From positions 1 through 36,534 of the forward strand of contig JAISYB010000042.1 of assembly GCA_031270215.1 (NCBI GenBank): 36,534 nt of DNA, read 5' to 3'. This document shows, in pieces, positions 7,771-17,000 of the stretch (position 1 is the stretch's first letter; each line of letters begins with the position of its first letter). A model generated the notes under the pieces. It had not been told where the DNA came from and searched no databases. It worked only from the letters and a program-made list of their open reading frames with translations. The DNA comes from Streptococcaceae bacterium. Lineage in GTDB: Bacteria > Bacillota > Bacilli > Lactobacillales > Streptococcaceae. The translations under genes and the position numbers were made by a program.

Positions 7771-8304
7771 CTAAGATTTAATCCGCCGTTGCCGCTTAGC
7801 AGGGGCATTAAAGACGAATTGATAGCCACGATAGAAAATAATAAAGAATAGCGAATTTAAAAATAATGTTGGCGCTAAAAGGCTGCCAATAAAATCAATA
7901 AAGTTAAATTGTGCAAGCTTAAATATCAACTGAATCGCTAAAATTGCAACTTCATAGCCTGTGATAAAAATAACGGCACTGAAATACTCTGTTATAGGAT
8001 TTTCATGAATCGTATCAAGGATTGAGCCGGATAAGTAGACAATCAGCGGCAGAACAGTTAAGTTAATCCCTAAAATGCCGATATAATACGAGTCCATAAT
8101 CAAGCCAATCGCAGCTGAAACAATCAGTAAATAACGCATGGAGAGCTTTTGATTAGCAAATAAAAGTGCTAAAATGAGCAAATGACTGCTCGCTAAAGCC
8201 ACGCCATCCGACCATATTTTCATCAAAGTTGAAAGCTGTCCATCCAAAAGTGCTAATAGCAAAAAAATAACTGGAGTGAATAGTAATAATTGTTGTTTCC
8301 GCAT
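7771..8304 (-). CDS. mreD: Rod shape-determining protein MreD
   Basis: MreD is a small integral membrane protein of the cell-wall elongation complex. The 177 residues consist almost entirely of hydrophobic segments (from PVIFLLLALLDG through LLILALLFAN, LLIVSAAIGLIM, ILGINLTVLPLIV, VIFITGYEVAILAIQ to LFLNSLFFIIFY), about five to six spans, with a basic C-terminus (AKRQRRIKS). The ATG at 8304 is separated from the mreC stop by only 2 nt, so the pair is co-translated. mreB is not adjacent, as is usual in ovoid-cell Lactobacillales that lack it. Confidence 0.88.
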   Translation of the reverse strand: MRKQQLLLFTPVIFLLLALLDGQLSTLMKIWSDGVALASSHLLILALLFANQKLSMRYLLIVSAAIGLIMDSYYIGILGINLTVLPLIVYLSGSILDTIHENPITEYFSAVIFITGYEVAILAIQLIFKLAQFNFIDFIGSLLAPTLFLNSLFFIIFYRGYQFVFNAPAKRQRRIKS

Positions 8305-8306
8305 CG

Positions 8307-9167
8307 CTACTCCCCATCTACTGCAAGACGCTTAATTACCGTCACTAATTGAATATCATACATCTGTGTTGCAGGCTTTACATAAACCTCTCTGCCTGTG
8401 CTTTGACCATTCTTTTTCTCTGAGATAACCTTGCCAACCAAAAGATTTGCAGGAGAATTCCCTCCCAAACCAGAGGTTTGTACAATATCACCAGCTTTAA
8501 AGCTTTCGCCTTCTGTGACCTGTGCCACAACAAACGCCTGCTTTTTCTCGTCATAACCTTGTAAAAGACCGTATAAATCACCACCGTCAGCTGAAATTTT
8601 AACAGGGAAACGGTTGACCGACTGATTAGTTGAGGTTAAAAGCTCAACCTTTGAAGTTGTATGATTAACCTGCGTCACACGACCGACTAATCCTTTTGCA
8701 CTCATTACTGCCATATTAACTTCGATGCCATCCTTTGTTCCTCGGTCAATAATTAGCATATCCTGCCAGGTATTTGGTGAACGGGTAATAACATTGGCAG
8801 AAATATGCGAATAGCTCGTTAAAGTACTATTTAAATCAATCTCTGACTTGAGTGCATCTATCTCCTTTTGCAGATTATCGCTTTTGATAATTGCTTCATC
8901 GTAGGATTTCAATTTCTTCTTTAATGCTTGATTTTCCTTATAGGTTGACATTAAATTTTCAAATGCTTCAACGCTGTTCGCAAAAAATTTAGCAGGTGCT
9001 GCTAGCATTTTATCAACCAATCCAACCGAGTCATTGGTAATCGATGTTGCACTTGACACTTTTTCTTGATTTTTAAGCTTGCCAGCGGTAAAACCAACAA
9101 TGGCAACAATAATAATAAATAGAATAATTGCAACAATAATTTTCTTGTTTGGATTAAATTTTTTCAA
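8307..9167 (-). CDS. mreC: Rod shape-determining protein MreC
   Basis: MreC is a bitopic membrane protein that organises peripheral peptidoglycan synthesis. The 286 residues have a short basic cytoplasmic tail, one membrane span (IIVAIILFIIIVAIVGF, about 9-25), a coiled coil (about 75-110) and a beta-rich extracellular domain with segments such as VITRSPNTWQDMLIIDRG and GLVGRVTQV typical of the family. The start is a TTG at 9167, 8 nt after AGGGG; no in-frame ATG is better placed. It is the first gene of mreC-mreD and is followed by the CHAP hydrolase, a functional neighbourhood for wall growth and separation. Confidence 0.92.
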   Translation of the reverse strand: MKKFNPNKKIIVAIILFIIIVAIVGFTAGKLKNQEKVSSATSITNDSVGLVDKMLAAPAKFFANSVEAFENLMSTYKENQALKKKLKSYDEAIIKSDNLQKEIDALKSEIDLNSTLTSYSHISANVITRSPNTWQDMLIIDRGTKDGIEVNMAVMSAKGLVGRVTQVNHTTSKVELLTSTNQSVNRFPVKISADGGDLYGLLQGYDEKKQAFVVAQVTEGESFKAGDIVQTSGLGGNSPANLLVGKVISEKKNGQSTGREVYVKPATQMYDIQLVTVIKRLAVDGE

Positions 9168-9196
9168 CAGTTTATCCCCTAATAATTTGCAGTTTA

Positions 9197-9224
9197 ATTG
9201 TATCAGACAACGACGTTATTTCAA
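9197..9224 (-). promoter_or_regulatory. Promoter of mreC-mreD
   Basis: The minus strand reads TTGAAA (9219-9224), 16 nt, TACAAT (9197-9202). A run of twelve T residues (A12 at 9241-9252 on the plus strand) lies 17 nt upstream of the -35, where an UP-like element would be. Confidence 0.6.
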
Positions 9225-9386
9225 TTTTAGCACGGTTGGTAAAAAAAAAAAACGTGTTTGGCTGATAAAATTTCTTAAATGCCAATTAATGCAAGATAGC
9301 AGCGTTTAGTAATGTCAAAATTGAGGAGATTGGCTTCACAAATCTTCGGGAATCATCTATTCTCCTAGTCAATGCCGTCTATTGCG

Positions 9387-9423
9387 AAAAATAATTTGAG
9401 ACTGAGACATAAGTCCCAGCCTC
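9387..9423 (-). terminator. Terminator of acnA-icd
   Basis: The minus strand GAGGCTGGGAC / GTCTCAGTCTC arms (9398-9423) form an 11-bp stem with two G-U pairs and a TTAT loop, followed by AAATTATTTTT. It begins 8 nt after the icd stop codon. GGGAC-loop-GTCTC hairpins of this form are common terminators in Lactobacillales. Confidence 0.75.
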
Positions 9424-9430
9424 CTGTTGC

Positions 9431-10696
9431 TTATAAATTTTCGATTAACAAATCAGCAAATGTCGAGGTTTTAACTTCTGTTGCCCCAGTCATAAGCCGC
9501 GCAAAGTCATAGGTGACCGTTTTGTTAGCAATTGTTTTCTCCAATGCTGCAACAATCCGATCAGCAACCTCACTCCAACCAAGGTGCTCAAACATCAATG
9601 CCCCTGACAAGATAACCGATGACGGATTAACCTTATCTAAGTTAGTATATTTCGGCGCTGTGCCATGTGTTGCCTCAAAGATTGCATGACCGGTTAAGTA
9701 ATTGATATTTGCCCCTGGTGCAATCCCAATGCCGCCAACCTGTGCCGCTAGTGCGTCAGAAATATAATCTCCATTGAGATTAAGCGTCGCAACAACATCA
9801 AATTCCTTTGGACGTGTTAAGATTTGTTGTAAGAAAATGTCCGCAATTGCATCCTTAACTAAAATTTTGCCCTCAGAAAGTGCTGTTGCCTGCGCTTTTT
9901 CTGCCGCTAAATCCCCTTGTTCTTCCTTGATTTTATCGAATTGATTCCACGTAAAGACGAACTCTGAAAACTCTTCTTCTGCAACTTCATAGCCCCATTT
10001 TTTGAAGTAACCTTCGGTAAATTTCATAATATTTCCTTTATGAACAAAGGTAACAGTCGGTTTATTATGCTTGATTGCATACTCTATTGCCGAGCGAACC
10101 AAGCGCTTTGTTCCTTCCTTAGAAACAGGCTTAATCCCGATTGAGCTTGTTTCTGGGAAACGAATTTTATCAACACCGAACTCTTTTTGCAAAATTTGAA
10201 TTAGCTTTTTAGCCTCTGCCCCTTCTGCCGGAAATTCAATCCCTGCGTAAATATCCTCTGTATTTTCGCGGAAAATCGTCATATCTACGTACTCCGGATG
10301 TTTTACTGGGCTAGGTACACCAGTAAAATGTCGCACCGGTCGCAAGCAGGCAAATAAATCAAGCTCTTGGCGCAAGGCAACGTTTAGTGAACGAATTCCT
10401 CCGCCAATCGGTGTCGTTAAAGGTCCTTTAATCGCAATCAAGTATTCTTCTATCGCTTCAAGCGTCGCCTTTGGCAGCCACTCTCCTGTTTCATCAAAAG
10501 CCTTCTCTCCGGCTAAAACTTCCTTCCAAGCAATTTTTTTCTTCCCATCAAACACCTTAGCAACTGCCGCATCAAAAACACGAACACTCGCCCGCCAAAT
10601 ATCAGGACCAATTCCATCACCGATAATGAAAGGTATAATCGGTTCATCTGGAGTGACTATTCTACCATCTACTAACCTAATCTTCTCTGCTGTCAT
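9431..10696 (-). CDS. icd: NADP-dependent isocitrate dehydrogenase
   Basis: The enzyme oxidises isocitrate to 2-oxoglutarate and CO2 in the cytoplasm, feeding glutamate synthesis. The 421 residues are full length and closely follow the E. coli-type dimeric family: [17 protein letters not shown] (substrate-binding serine in RSLN), [14 protein letters not shown], and [17 protein letters not shown] with the metal-binding aspartates. Coenzyme residues equivalent to Lys344-Tyr345 (APKY), Val351 (DKV) and Tyr391/Arg395 (TYDFARL) of the E. coli enzyme are all kept, which indicates NADP rather than NAD use. The ATG at 10696 follows AAGGAGAACGT. It lies 43 nt after acnA and is surely co-transcribed. 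Confidence 0.96.
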   Translation of the reverse strand: MTAEKIRLVDGRIVTPDEPIIPFIIGDGIGPDIWRASVRVFDAAVAKVFDGKKKIAWKEVLAGEKAFDETGEWLPKATLEAIEEYLIAIKGPLTTPIGGGIRSLNVALRQELDLFACLRPVRHFTGVPSPVKHPEYVDMTIFRENTEDIYAGIEFPAEGAEAKKLIQILQKEFGVDKIRFPETSSIGIKPVSKEGTKRLVRSAIEYAIKHNKPTVTFVHKGNIMKFTEGYFKKWGYEVAEEEFSEFVFTWNQFDKIKEEQGDLAAEKAQATALSEGKILVKDAIADIFLQQILTRPKEFDVVATLNLNGDYISDALAAQVGGIGIAPGANINYLTGHAIFEATHGTAPKYTNLDKVNPSSVILSGALMFEHLGWSEVADRIVAALEKTIANKTVTYDFARLMTGATEVKTSTFADLLIENL

Positions 10697-10739
10697 ACGT
10701 TCTCCTTATCAATCTAAGCATTAGATGTAATGAAACTTT

Positions 10740-13424
10740 TTACGATTCCTTTTTCTCGTGCGCCAGTAATGCACACTTCTTCCGAATAACCATTGGTAAA
10801 ATACCGCCATTTTGATAATAACGAATATCCGCCTTAGCATCAAATCTCAAAATCGCTTTAAATACCTTGACATCGCCTTTGGCATTTACTGCCTGAACAC
10901 TTAACTCATCACGAAGTCCAAAAGTCGCTGGCAGTTGAATACTAAAGGACTCCGTTCCGGTTAGTCCAAGTTTTTTTGCATTATCCTCTGGTAAATATTG
11001 CAGTGGCAAGATACCCATCATCACCAAATTTGACCGATGAATCCGCTCGTAGCTTTCAGCGATTACTGCCTTGACACCTAAGAGATTTGCCCCTTTTGCC
11101 GCCCAATCGCGGGATGAACCCATGCCATAGTCTTTGCCTGCTAAAATAATCAGCCCTGTCCCATCAGCTTTATACTTCATCGCAGCGTCGTAAATACTCG
11201 TTATTTCTCCAGTTGGGAGATAAGTTGTATAGCCGCCCTCTGTTCCTGTAGCAATCTGATTACGAATACGAATATTACCAAATGTCCCACGCATCATGAC
11301 ATGATGATTTCCACGCCTTGAACCAAATGAATTAAAGTCTTTTGGCTGAACGTTTTTCTCAAGTAAATACTCCCCTGCCGGCGATTTAATTCCAATAGCT
11401 CCTGCTGGCGAAATATGGTCTGTCGTTACCGAGTCCCCAAGCTTTGCTAAAACGCGGAGATTGTCAAGACTTGCTTGTTCTGGCAAATCAATCGTCATTT
11501 CATCAAAATACGGTGGATTAGCAATATAGGTTGAGTCGTCCTGCCAGTTGAAAACCTCACTTGTTGCTGTCGTAATCTCATTCCAACTTTCATTAGCGTC
11601 AAAGACCTTTGCATAATATTCCTTAAACAGCTCTGGTGTTACATGTTCTGCTACCGCTTGATTAATCTCAGCGTCATCAGGCCAGACATCTTTGAGATAA
11701 ATCGCGCGCCCTTGTTGATTGTGTCCAAGCGGCTCATTAACTAAGTCAATTCCTACATTACCTGCGATTGCATAGGCAACAACTAATGGCGGAGATGCCA
11801 AGTAATTTGCCTTAACCAATGGGTGAATTCGTCCCTCAAAGTTACGATTTCCAGATAAAACTGAAGTCAATAGAAGGTCATTTGCTTTAACAGCTGCCTC
11901 AAGTTCCACCTCAAGTGGTCCAGAATTACCAATACAAGTCGTACAACCATAGCCTACAACGTCAAAGCCCAGTTCATCTAGTGATTCAAGCACCCCGGCA
12001 TTTTCCAAATAAGCTGAAACAACCTTAGAGCCCGGCGCAAGCGAAGTCTTAACCGTTGGCTTGACAGTCAGCCCTAATTTAACAGCATTTCGAGCTAGTA
12101 GCCCCGCTGCCATCATCACATATGGATTGGAGGTATTTGTACAACTCGTAATCGCTGCAATTCCAATATCTCCAGTTTTTAAGACTGCCTCTTGACCTTT
12201 AATCTCAAACGTCACGGATTTTTCAAGCTCTGATTTGTCCAAGCCAAAGCCTTGATTACCTGCTGGTGCAGTCAATGCTTGATGAAATGCAGATTTCATC
12301 TGTGATAATGGAATTAAATCCTGTGGGCGCTTTGGTCCGGACAGGTTCGTTTCGATACTTGATAGGTCAATTTCAACGATTTTAGTGTATGCTGCTTGAT
12401 TTGTTTCATCATAAAATAAATGATTTGCCTTAACATAGTCCTCAGTCAGCTGGATAACTTCCTCATCTCGTCCGGTTAATCTCATATAGCTGAGCGTTTC
12501 CTCATCAATCGGGAAATACCCGCAGGTTGCACCATACTCTGGCGCCATATTTGCAATAGTCGCACGGTCTGCAAGCGAAAGAGTTTTCAAGCCATCTCCG
12601 AAGTACTCGACAAATTTTCCAACAACGTTTTCCGTGCGCAATACTTGAGTAATTTTTAACGCTAAGTCAGTTGCTGTCGCAGACCTTGGCAAGCTACCAA
12701 TAAGTCTGACACCAATCACCTCAGGCAATGGGAAATATGACGCTTCCCCCAACATGCCAGCCTCAGCTTCAATACCGCCAACGCCCCAACCCAAGACGCC
12801 AATCCCATTAATCATCGTGGTGTGAGAGTCTGTTCCAACTAGGGTATCCGGAAAAACAAGGCTGTCCTTAACGGTTACAACGTCTGATAAATACTCAATG
12901 TTTACTTGATGGATAATTCCCGTTGCTGGCGGAACGACACGGAAGTTGTCAAAGCTCTCCTGTGCCCATTTCAAAAACTCATAACGCTCATAGTTGCGCT
13001 CAAATTCACGCTTGCTATTAAATTGCAAAGCTTCCCTGCTAGCATAAGCATCAACTTGTACAGAATGGTCAATCACCAAGTCAACGGGCACCTCCGGATT
13101 AATCGCGTTTGTATTGCCGCCCAAGCTTTTCATCGCATCTCGCATTGCCGCAAGGTCAACAACTGTCGGAACACCGGTAAAGTCCTGCAAAACAACACGT
13201 GCAGGCTTAAAGGGAACTTCCCCCTTTGGTCCCAAATCCACCCAAGACAGAAGCCCTTGGATATGTTCTGCCGTAATATCCTCGCCGTCATACTGTCTAA
13301 TCAAGGACTCTAGCAAGATCCGAAGTGCATACGGCAAGCGGAAGATTCGCTCTCCTGCAACATCTTTGATGTCAAAATACTGGTAGTTTTTTCCATTACT
13401 CGTCAATAATTTCGTCTGATACAC
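10740..13424 (-). CDS. acnA: Aconitate hydratase (aconitase A)
   Basis: Aconitase isomerises citrate to isocitrate with a [4Fe-4S] cluster. The 894 residues span the full AcnA/IRP1 type. The cluster cysteines appear in [10 protein letters not shown] and [10 protein letters not shown]; other marks are [19 protein letters not shown], a C-terminal swivel domain with [14 protein letters not shown], and [13 protein letters not shown] choose the GTG at 13424 as start, 8 nt after AGGGAGG; a reading from the ATG at 13457 would put the SD within the gene. The next gene is icd, with no citrate synthase between or beside them. Its cluster probably depends on the suf system at the low-coordinate end (inference). 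Confidence 0.95.
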   Translation of the reverse strand: MYQTKLLTSNGKNYQYFDIKDVAGERIFRLPYALRILLESLIRQYDGEDITAEHIQGLLSWVDLGPKGEVPFKPARVVLQDFTGVPTVVDLAAMRDAMKSLGGNTNAINPEVPVDLVIDHSVQVDAYASREALQFNSKREFERNYERYEFLKWAQESFDNFRVVPPATGIIHQVNIEYLSDVVTVKDSLVFPDTLVGTDSHTTMINGIGVLGWGVGGIEAEAGMLGEASYFPLPEVIGVRLIGSLPRSATATDLALKITQVLRTENVVGKFVEYFGDGLKTLSLADRATIANMAPEYGATCGYFPIDEETLSYMRLTGRDEEVIQLTEDYVKANHLFYDETNQAAYTKIVEIDLSSIETNLSGPKRPQDLIPLSQMKSAFHQALTAPAGNQGFGLDKSELEKSVTFEIKGQEAVLKTGDIGIAAITSCTNTSNPYVMMAAGLLARNAVKLGLTVKPTVKTSLAPGSKVVSAYLENAGVLESLDELGFDVVGYGCTTCIGNSGPLEVELEAAVKANDLLLTSVLSGNRNFEGRIHPLVKANYLASPPLVVAYAIAGNVGIDLVNEPLGHNQQGRAIYLKDVWPDDAEINQAVAEHVTPELFKEYYAKVFDANESWNEITTATSEVFNWQDDSTYIANPPYFDEMTIDLPEQASLDNLRVLAKLGDSVTTDHISPAGAIGIKSPAGEYLLEKNVQPKDFNSFGSRRGNHHVMMRGTFGNIRIRNQIATGTEGGYTTYLPTGEITSIYDAAMKYKADGTGLIILAGKDYGMGSSRDWAAKGANLLGVKAVIAESYERIHRSNLVMMGILPLQYLPEDNAKKLGLTGTESFSIQLPATFGLRDELSVQAVNAKGDVKVFKAILRFDAKADIRYYQNGGILPMVIRKKCALLAHEKKES

Positions 13425-13464
13425 AAAAAACACCCTCCCTATCTGAAACAATTTCATTGTCCTT

Positions 13465-13506
13465 ATCCTATCACAATTTTGAATTTTTTAAAATATTCAG
13501 ATAAAT
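13465..13506 (-). promoter_or_regulatory. acnA promoter with CodY-like box
   Basis: A weak promoter, TTTAAA-16 nt-TAGGAT (13465-13492, minus strand), sits about 40 nt before the acnA start. Abutting its -35 is AATATTCAGATAAAT (13492-13506), which matches 12 of 15 positions of the CodY motif AATTTTCNGAAAATT. Aconitase operons are CodY targets in several Firmicutes, so the match is plausible but not proven. Confidence 0.4.
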
Positions 13507-13523
13507 TTTCATCGCTTTTATCT

Positions 13524-13550
13524 CGTGATTGTTAGCAAATCACGTGTCAA
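13524..13550 (-). promoter_or_regulatory. Inverted repeat adjoining a TTGACA element upstream of acnA
   Basis: CGTGATT (13524-13530) and AATCACG (13538-13544) are perfect 7-nt inverted arms around GTTAGCA, directly beside TTGACA on the minus strand (13545-13550). It may be an operator or an upstream promoter; no -10 stands at the normal distance from this TTGACA. Confidence 0.4.
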
Positions 13551-13605
13551 CTTTTGGGGATATTTAAATTTTTTGGGCGTTTTTAAATCGTTTCACTAAT
13601 ACACC

Positions 13606-13638
13606 AAAAAGAGCAAAAATCAACTTAGCTTTTTGCCC
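13606..13638 (-). terminator. Terminator of the amidotransferase-like gene
   Basis: The minus strand GGGCAAAAA / TTTTTGCTC arms (13611-13638) with an 11-nt loop are followed by TTTTT. It lies 46 nt after the stop codon at 13684 and upstream of the acnA control region. Confidence 0.75.
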
Positions 13639-13683
13639 TAAAACATTTTTGGATTGACTAACAAGTGATTTAAAAGCCGGATT

Positions 13684-14397
13684 TTATAACTTTTCTACGA
13701 TATATTTAAACAAAGTCATCTCCTCATCATAGCTAGCCCAAAGTGTTTCCGGATGCCACTGAACGCCTAAAATTCGCCGTACTTTATCCTCAAAGCCCTC
13801 AATCAAATCATCCGGACTAACCGCCGTCACATGCAAACCGTCAGCTAATTGCTTGACCGCCTGATGATGATAGGAGTTGACTGTATAGCTGCTTGGCAAA
13901 AATTCCCGCATCATCGCTTCATCCTTGACTGTAATATGATGTGTTTTGAAGCATTCCTTAGTCGGCGCTTGGAGGTGCTTAAGGTGCGTTGTCTTTAGCT
14001 GATTGACATCTTGCACCAGAGTTCCACCAAGTGCGACATTGATGATTTGCATGCCTCGACAAAGACCAAAGACCGCTTTGCCTTGTCTAATCGCTTCCTT
14101 AACCAAGGCAATCTCAAAAGCGTCACGAATCGGTAAAAGTCCTTCTAGAGTTGGAATTGGCTCCTCACCGTAAAACAATGGATCAATATCCTGTCCGCCA
14201 GCCAGCGCAAGCACATCAATCTGTTCAATATATAATGAGGCACGCTTGGGATCATCAATAGGCAAAATCAGCGGTATTGCGCCACATTTTTGAAATGCTA
14301 AAACCAATTCCGTCTGCGTATAATCAGCCGGATTACCATGCAAATAGTCAATTGCTTCAATTAGACGATTGCCTGCAATACCAATCACTTTACTCAT
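13684..14397 (-). CDS. Class I glutamine amidotransferase-like hydrolase (peptidase C26, PuuD-like)
   Basis: The 237-residue protein carries the full C26 triad: nucleophile Cys in GLCRGMQIINVALGG, and His plus Glu in GVQWHPETL. The oxyanion region is in ALAGGQDIDPLFYGEEP. The family includes gamma-glutamyl-GABA hydrolases (PuuD) and related gamma-glutamyl hydrolases; the exact substrate cannot be read from sequence. The ATG at 14397 is 5 nt after GAGGAG; the GTG at 14403 would overlap the SD. It has its own promoter and terminator, so it appears to be a single-gene unit. No synthetase partner domain or putrescine pathway gene is near, so a role in polyamine use is not supported by context. 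Confidence 0.88.
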   Translation of the reverse strand: MSKVIGIAGNRLIEAIDYLHGNPADYTQTELVLAFQKCGAIPLILPIDDPKRASLYIEQIDVLALAGGQDIDPLFYGEEPIPTLEGLLPIRDAFEIALVKEAIRQGKAVFGLCRGMQIINVALGGTLVQDVNQLKTTHLKHLQAPTKECFKTHHITVKDEAMMREFLPSSYTVNSYHHQAVKQLADGLHVTAVSPDDLIEGFEDKVRRILGVQWHPETLWASYDEEMTLFKYIVEKL

Positions 14398-14447
14398 CTT
14401 CACTCCTCATTTCCATTATTATTTAAAATTTCTTAGCTTCTTTTTCT

Positions 14448-14453
14448 ATTATA
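14448..14453 (-). promoter_or_regulatory. -10 element for the amidotransferase-like gene
   Basis: A perfect TATAAT on the minus strand, about 50 nt before the start codon and just downstream of the nagB terminator. The -35 is not clear. Confidence 0.45.
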
Positions 14454-14477
14454 CCTAAAGAGTCAAAACTTAGACAC

Positions 14478-14518
14478 AAAAAACGTGCGAAAGCTGGTGA
14501 AGTCCAACCTTACGCACG
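14478..14518 (-). terminator. Terminator of nagB
   Basis: CGTGCG and CGCACG form the base of a long stem (14484-14518) extended by AAG/CTT and TTGG/CCAG pairs, followed on the minus strand by TTTTTTG. It starts 6 nt after the nagB stop. Confidence 0.8.
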
Positions 14519-14524
14519 ATATTT

Positions 14525-15226
14525 TTAAAGTAATTTTGCTGCTGCCTTATCAACAATAACTGTAACATTTGGATGTTTTTGTAGGATACTTGCTGGCAGC
14601 TCTTCTGTGATTGGTCCGTTAACCATTGCAGAAACAGCGTCCGCCTTCTTATCTCCCCAAGCCATTAATACAATCTCTTTTGCCTGCATCACAGAGTGAA
14701 TACCCATTGACACAGCTTGTGTTGGCACATCCGCCTTCTTGTCGAAGTAGATACTATTTGCTTCAATCGTTGAAGCAGTTAAATCAACGATATGAGTTGT
14801 CTGCTCAAATGAGCTACCCGGCTCATTGAAACCAATATGTCCATTTTGACCCAAACCTAGTATTTGAAAATCAATTGGGTTTTCAGCAATTGTCTGGTCA
14901 TATTTCTTAGCCTCAGCTTCTAAATCAGACGCTTTCCCATTTGGCACATATGACTTAGCAAATGGTTTTTTGTTAAACAAATGTTCTTTCATGAATGTAT
15001 CATAGCTTTGCGCATCTGACTCGCCTAAGCCAACGTATTCATCTAAGTTAATTGATACCTTGTCGGTTAAATCTAAGTCACTTGCAATGATTTTTTTGTA
15101 AAATGTCTCTGGCGTTGATCCTGTTGCCAAGCCAAATACCTTAGCACCTCTACTGATTGCCTCCTTTATCAGCTTAAATGCTAGCTCGGAACCTTCTTCA
15201 ACTGTTTCTACCTTAACAACTTTCAT
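14525..15226 (-). CDS. nagB: Glucosamine-6-phosphate deaminase
   Basis: NagB converts glucosamine-6-phosphate to fructose-6-phosphate and ammonia, the step linking aminosugars to glycolysis. The 233 residues match the short, non-allosteric Gram-positive form. Visible are [13 protein letters not shown] (phosphate loop), NLDEYVGL with the catalytic Asp, and [14 protein letters not shown] with the ring-opening His and Glu. The ATG at 15226 follows GGAGAG. It is monocistronic, with its own promoter and terminator; nagA is not adjacent. Carbon-source regulation is likely, but no clear cre site was found. Confidence 0.95.
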   Translation of the reverse strand: MKVVKVETVEEGSELAFKLIKEAISRGAKVFGLATGSTPETFYKKIIASDLDLTDKVSINLDEYVGLGESDAQSYDTFMKEHLFNKKPFAKSYVPNGKASDLEAEAKKYDQTIAENPIDFQILGLGQNGHIGFNEPGSSFEQTTHIVDLTASTIEANSIYFDKKADVPTQAVSMGIHSVMQAKEIVLMAWGDKKADAVSAMVNGPITEELPASILQKHPNVTVIVDKAAAKLL

Positions 15227-15265
15227 CGGTAAACTCTCCTTTTTCTTTCTAAATGGTATGCACCA

Positions 15266-15274
15266 ATAATAACA
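15266..15274 (-). promoter_or_regulatory. Promoter of nagB (extended -10)
   Basis: The minus strand reads TGTTATTAT, a TATTAT -10 (15266-15271) with the extended TG, about 40 nt before the start codon. The -35 is poor. Confidence 0.5.
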
Positions 15275-15402
15275 TAATCTGCCTTGTTTGAAAAGAAGAA
15301 ATGTTCATCAACGGCGTCTTTCCGTAAATTATGAATAAGCAAAAGTCCCTCTTTTTGATACCCTTTCAAACCTTGCCACGTCTAGCTTTATGGGTATTTA
15401 AG

Positions 15403-15489
15403 CTGACATTTTCAAAAAATTGTCAGGCTATTAACCACAACAAAAACGATTAGCTTTGTTGCGCAATCACAACCCTAATCGCTTTTGTT
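15403..15489 (-). terminator. sstT terminator plus second hairpin in the 413-bp nagB-sstT gap
   Basis: On the minus strand GCGATTAG (15475-15482) pairs with CTAATCG (15447-15453), with an inner GTTG/CAAC pairing in the loop, and is followed by TTTTTGTT: a good intrinsic terminator about 150 nt after the sstT stop. A second hairpin follows at 15403-15426 (CTGACA with TGTCAG, extended by an A/T stem). The rest of the 15227-15639 gap holds the nagB promoter and otherwise nothing I recognise. Confidence 0.6.
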
Positions 15490-15639
15490 ATCTTTAAATA
15501 TCTCATTACATGCTTTTCACATGACCACTTTTCTTTTGCTTGCCCTCATGGAACTTAGAACAATTCTCAACATATCTATTAGTCAAAGCTATCAACTGGG
15601 ATATTAAATTACCTAAATATCCACTTTTTCTCGACCGTT

Positions 15640-16890
15640 TTATTTCAATTTTGCCTCTCTGACACGTTCTACCATATTTACCGCTTTACCTTCACGCTTT
15701 AAGTCATAGAACTCCGCTGTTGCAGCAAATAATAAATCACTCGCAGAATTAACTGCCGTTTCAACGGAATCTTGAATTACTCCGATAATGAAACCAATTC
15801 CCACAACCTGCATTGCCACATCATTTGAAATATTAAATAAGCTACATGCTAACGGAATCAGCAACAAGCTACCGCCTGCAATACCGGAAACTCCTGTCGC
15901 CGAGATGGCTGACAAAAGACAAAGCAAGAATGCTAAGGTAATCGGTATGCTCATTCCTAGAGTATGTGCAGCCGATAACGTCATAATCGAAATCGTCATT
16001 GCAGCACCACCGCTGTTTGCCGTTGCACCAAGCGGAATAGAAATCGAATAAGATTCCTTATTCAGCCCAAGCTTTTCACACAATGCCATATTAATCGGGA
16101 TATTGACCGCAGAGCTTCTAGTAAAGAATGCCGGAATACCACTTTCTTTCATTGTATAAAAGGTCAATGGGAATGGATTCTGCCGTAGCAATAAGAAAAC
16201 CATTAGTGGATAGACAACAAAGGAAACAAAGAACATTGTGCCAACCACTAAAGCAATAATCTTCCCATACTCAGCAACGCCGGCAAGCCCGACATCAACC
16301 ATTGAACGATAGACTAAGCCAGCAATCCCAAGGGGTGCAAAGCGGATAATCACTTGAACGACATTAGAAATCGTATCGGATAAGTCAGAAATGACCTGCT
16401 TTGTCACATCCCCTGCTTGGCGTAGACATAAACCAAGTAAGCTACCCCAGAAAAGTAAGGCGAGATAATCTCCTTTGATGATCGCTTGAATCGGATTTGT
16501 GACGGCATCAAGTAAAATATTCGTCAAAATATCGCGCAAATTATCCGGTGCCGTTTGATTAGTTAGCGCATCTGGTAAGACGAGCTTAACAGGAAAGAGA
16601 TAACATGCCACAACAGCAACCAAGGCTGCCACGAAGGTCGCCAAGCCGTAGAGAACAATGACTGACTTCATATGCGTTTTTGCACCCTTTTTATGCTTAG
16701 AAAGTGATGCAATAATCAATAAAAAAACCAAAAGCGGCGCAATTGCTTTAAGGGCACCAATGAACAAATCGCCAAAAATAGAAATGGCGGTCCATTTTGG
16801 CAAAGCAAGACCAAGGATTACTCCTAAAATAATTCCACACATAATTTGCTGAATCAACGACAGGCGACACCATAATTTAAATAATTTCAA
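15640..16890 (-). CDS. sstT: Serine/threonine:sodium symporter SstT
   Basis: SstT imports serine and threonine with Na+ (dicarboxylate/amino acid:cation symporter family). The 416 residues match the family length and show about eight membrane helices. The signature segments near the substrate site are TRSSAVNIPINMALCEKLGL (helical hairpin 2 region) and LGATANSGGAAMTISIM, plus SGIAGGSLLLIPLACS. The start is a TTG at 16890, 5 nt after GGAGG; no in-frame ATG with an SD exists nearby. It has no partner in an operon; the aspartate kinase just upstream is a loose metabolic neighbour (threonine branch). Confidence 0.93.
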   Translation of the reverse strand: MKLFKLWCRLSLIQQIMCGIILGVILGLALPKWTAISIFGDLFIGALKAIAPLLVFLLIIASLSKHKKGAKTHMKSVIVLYGLATFVAALVAVVACYLFPVKLVLPDALTNQTAPDNLRDILTNILLDAVTNPIQAIIKGDYLALLFWGSLLGLCLRQAGDVTKQVISDLSDTISNVVQVIIRFAPLGIAGLVYRSMVDVGLAGVAEYGKIIALVVGTMFFVSFVVYPLMVFLLLRQNPFPLTFYTMKESGIPAFFTRSSAVNIPINMALCEKLGLNKESYSISIPLGATANSGGAAMTISIMTLSAAHTLGMSIPITLAFLLCLLSAISATGVSGIAGGSLLLIPLACSLFNISNDVAMQVVGIGFIIGVIQDSVETAVNSASDLLFAATAEFYDLKREGKAVNMVERVREAKLK

Positions 16891-17000
16891 AATCTCCTCC
16901 TTTTATTTACCGATGTAACAGCCTTAACTTTACAAGACTGCCACATCTATCTGCTTAGTTTCTAACTCCATCAAGCTTATAAGTATCTAGTAAAGCTCTA

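Noticed and set aside
12906-13386. Plus-strand open frames of 135 and 90 codons over the start of acnA
   Set aside because: Antisense shadows of conserved aconitase coding sequence without ribosome binding sites.
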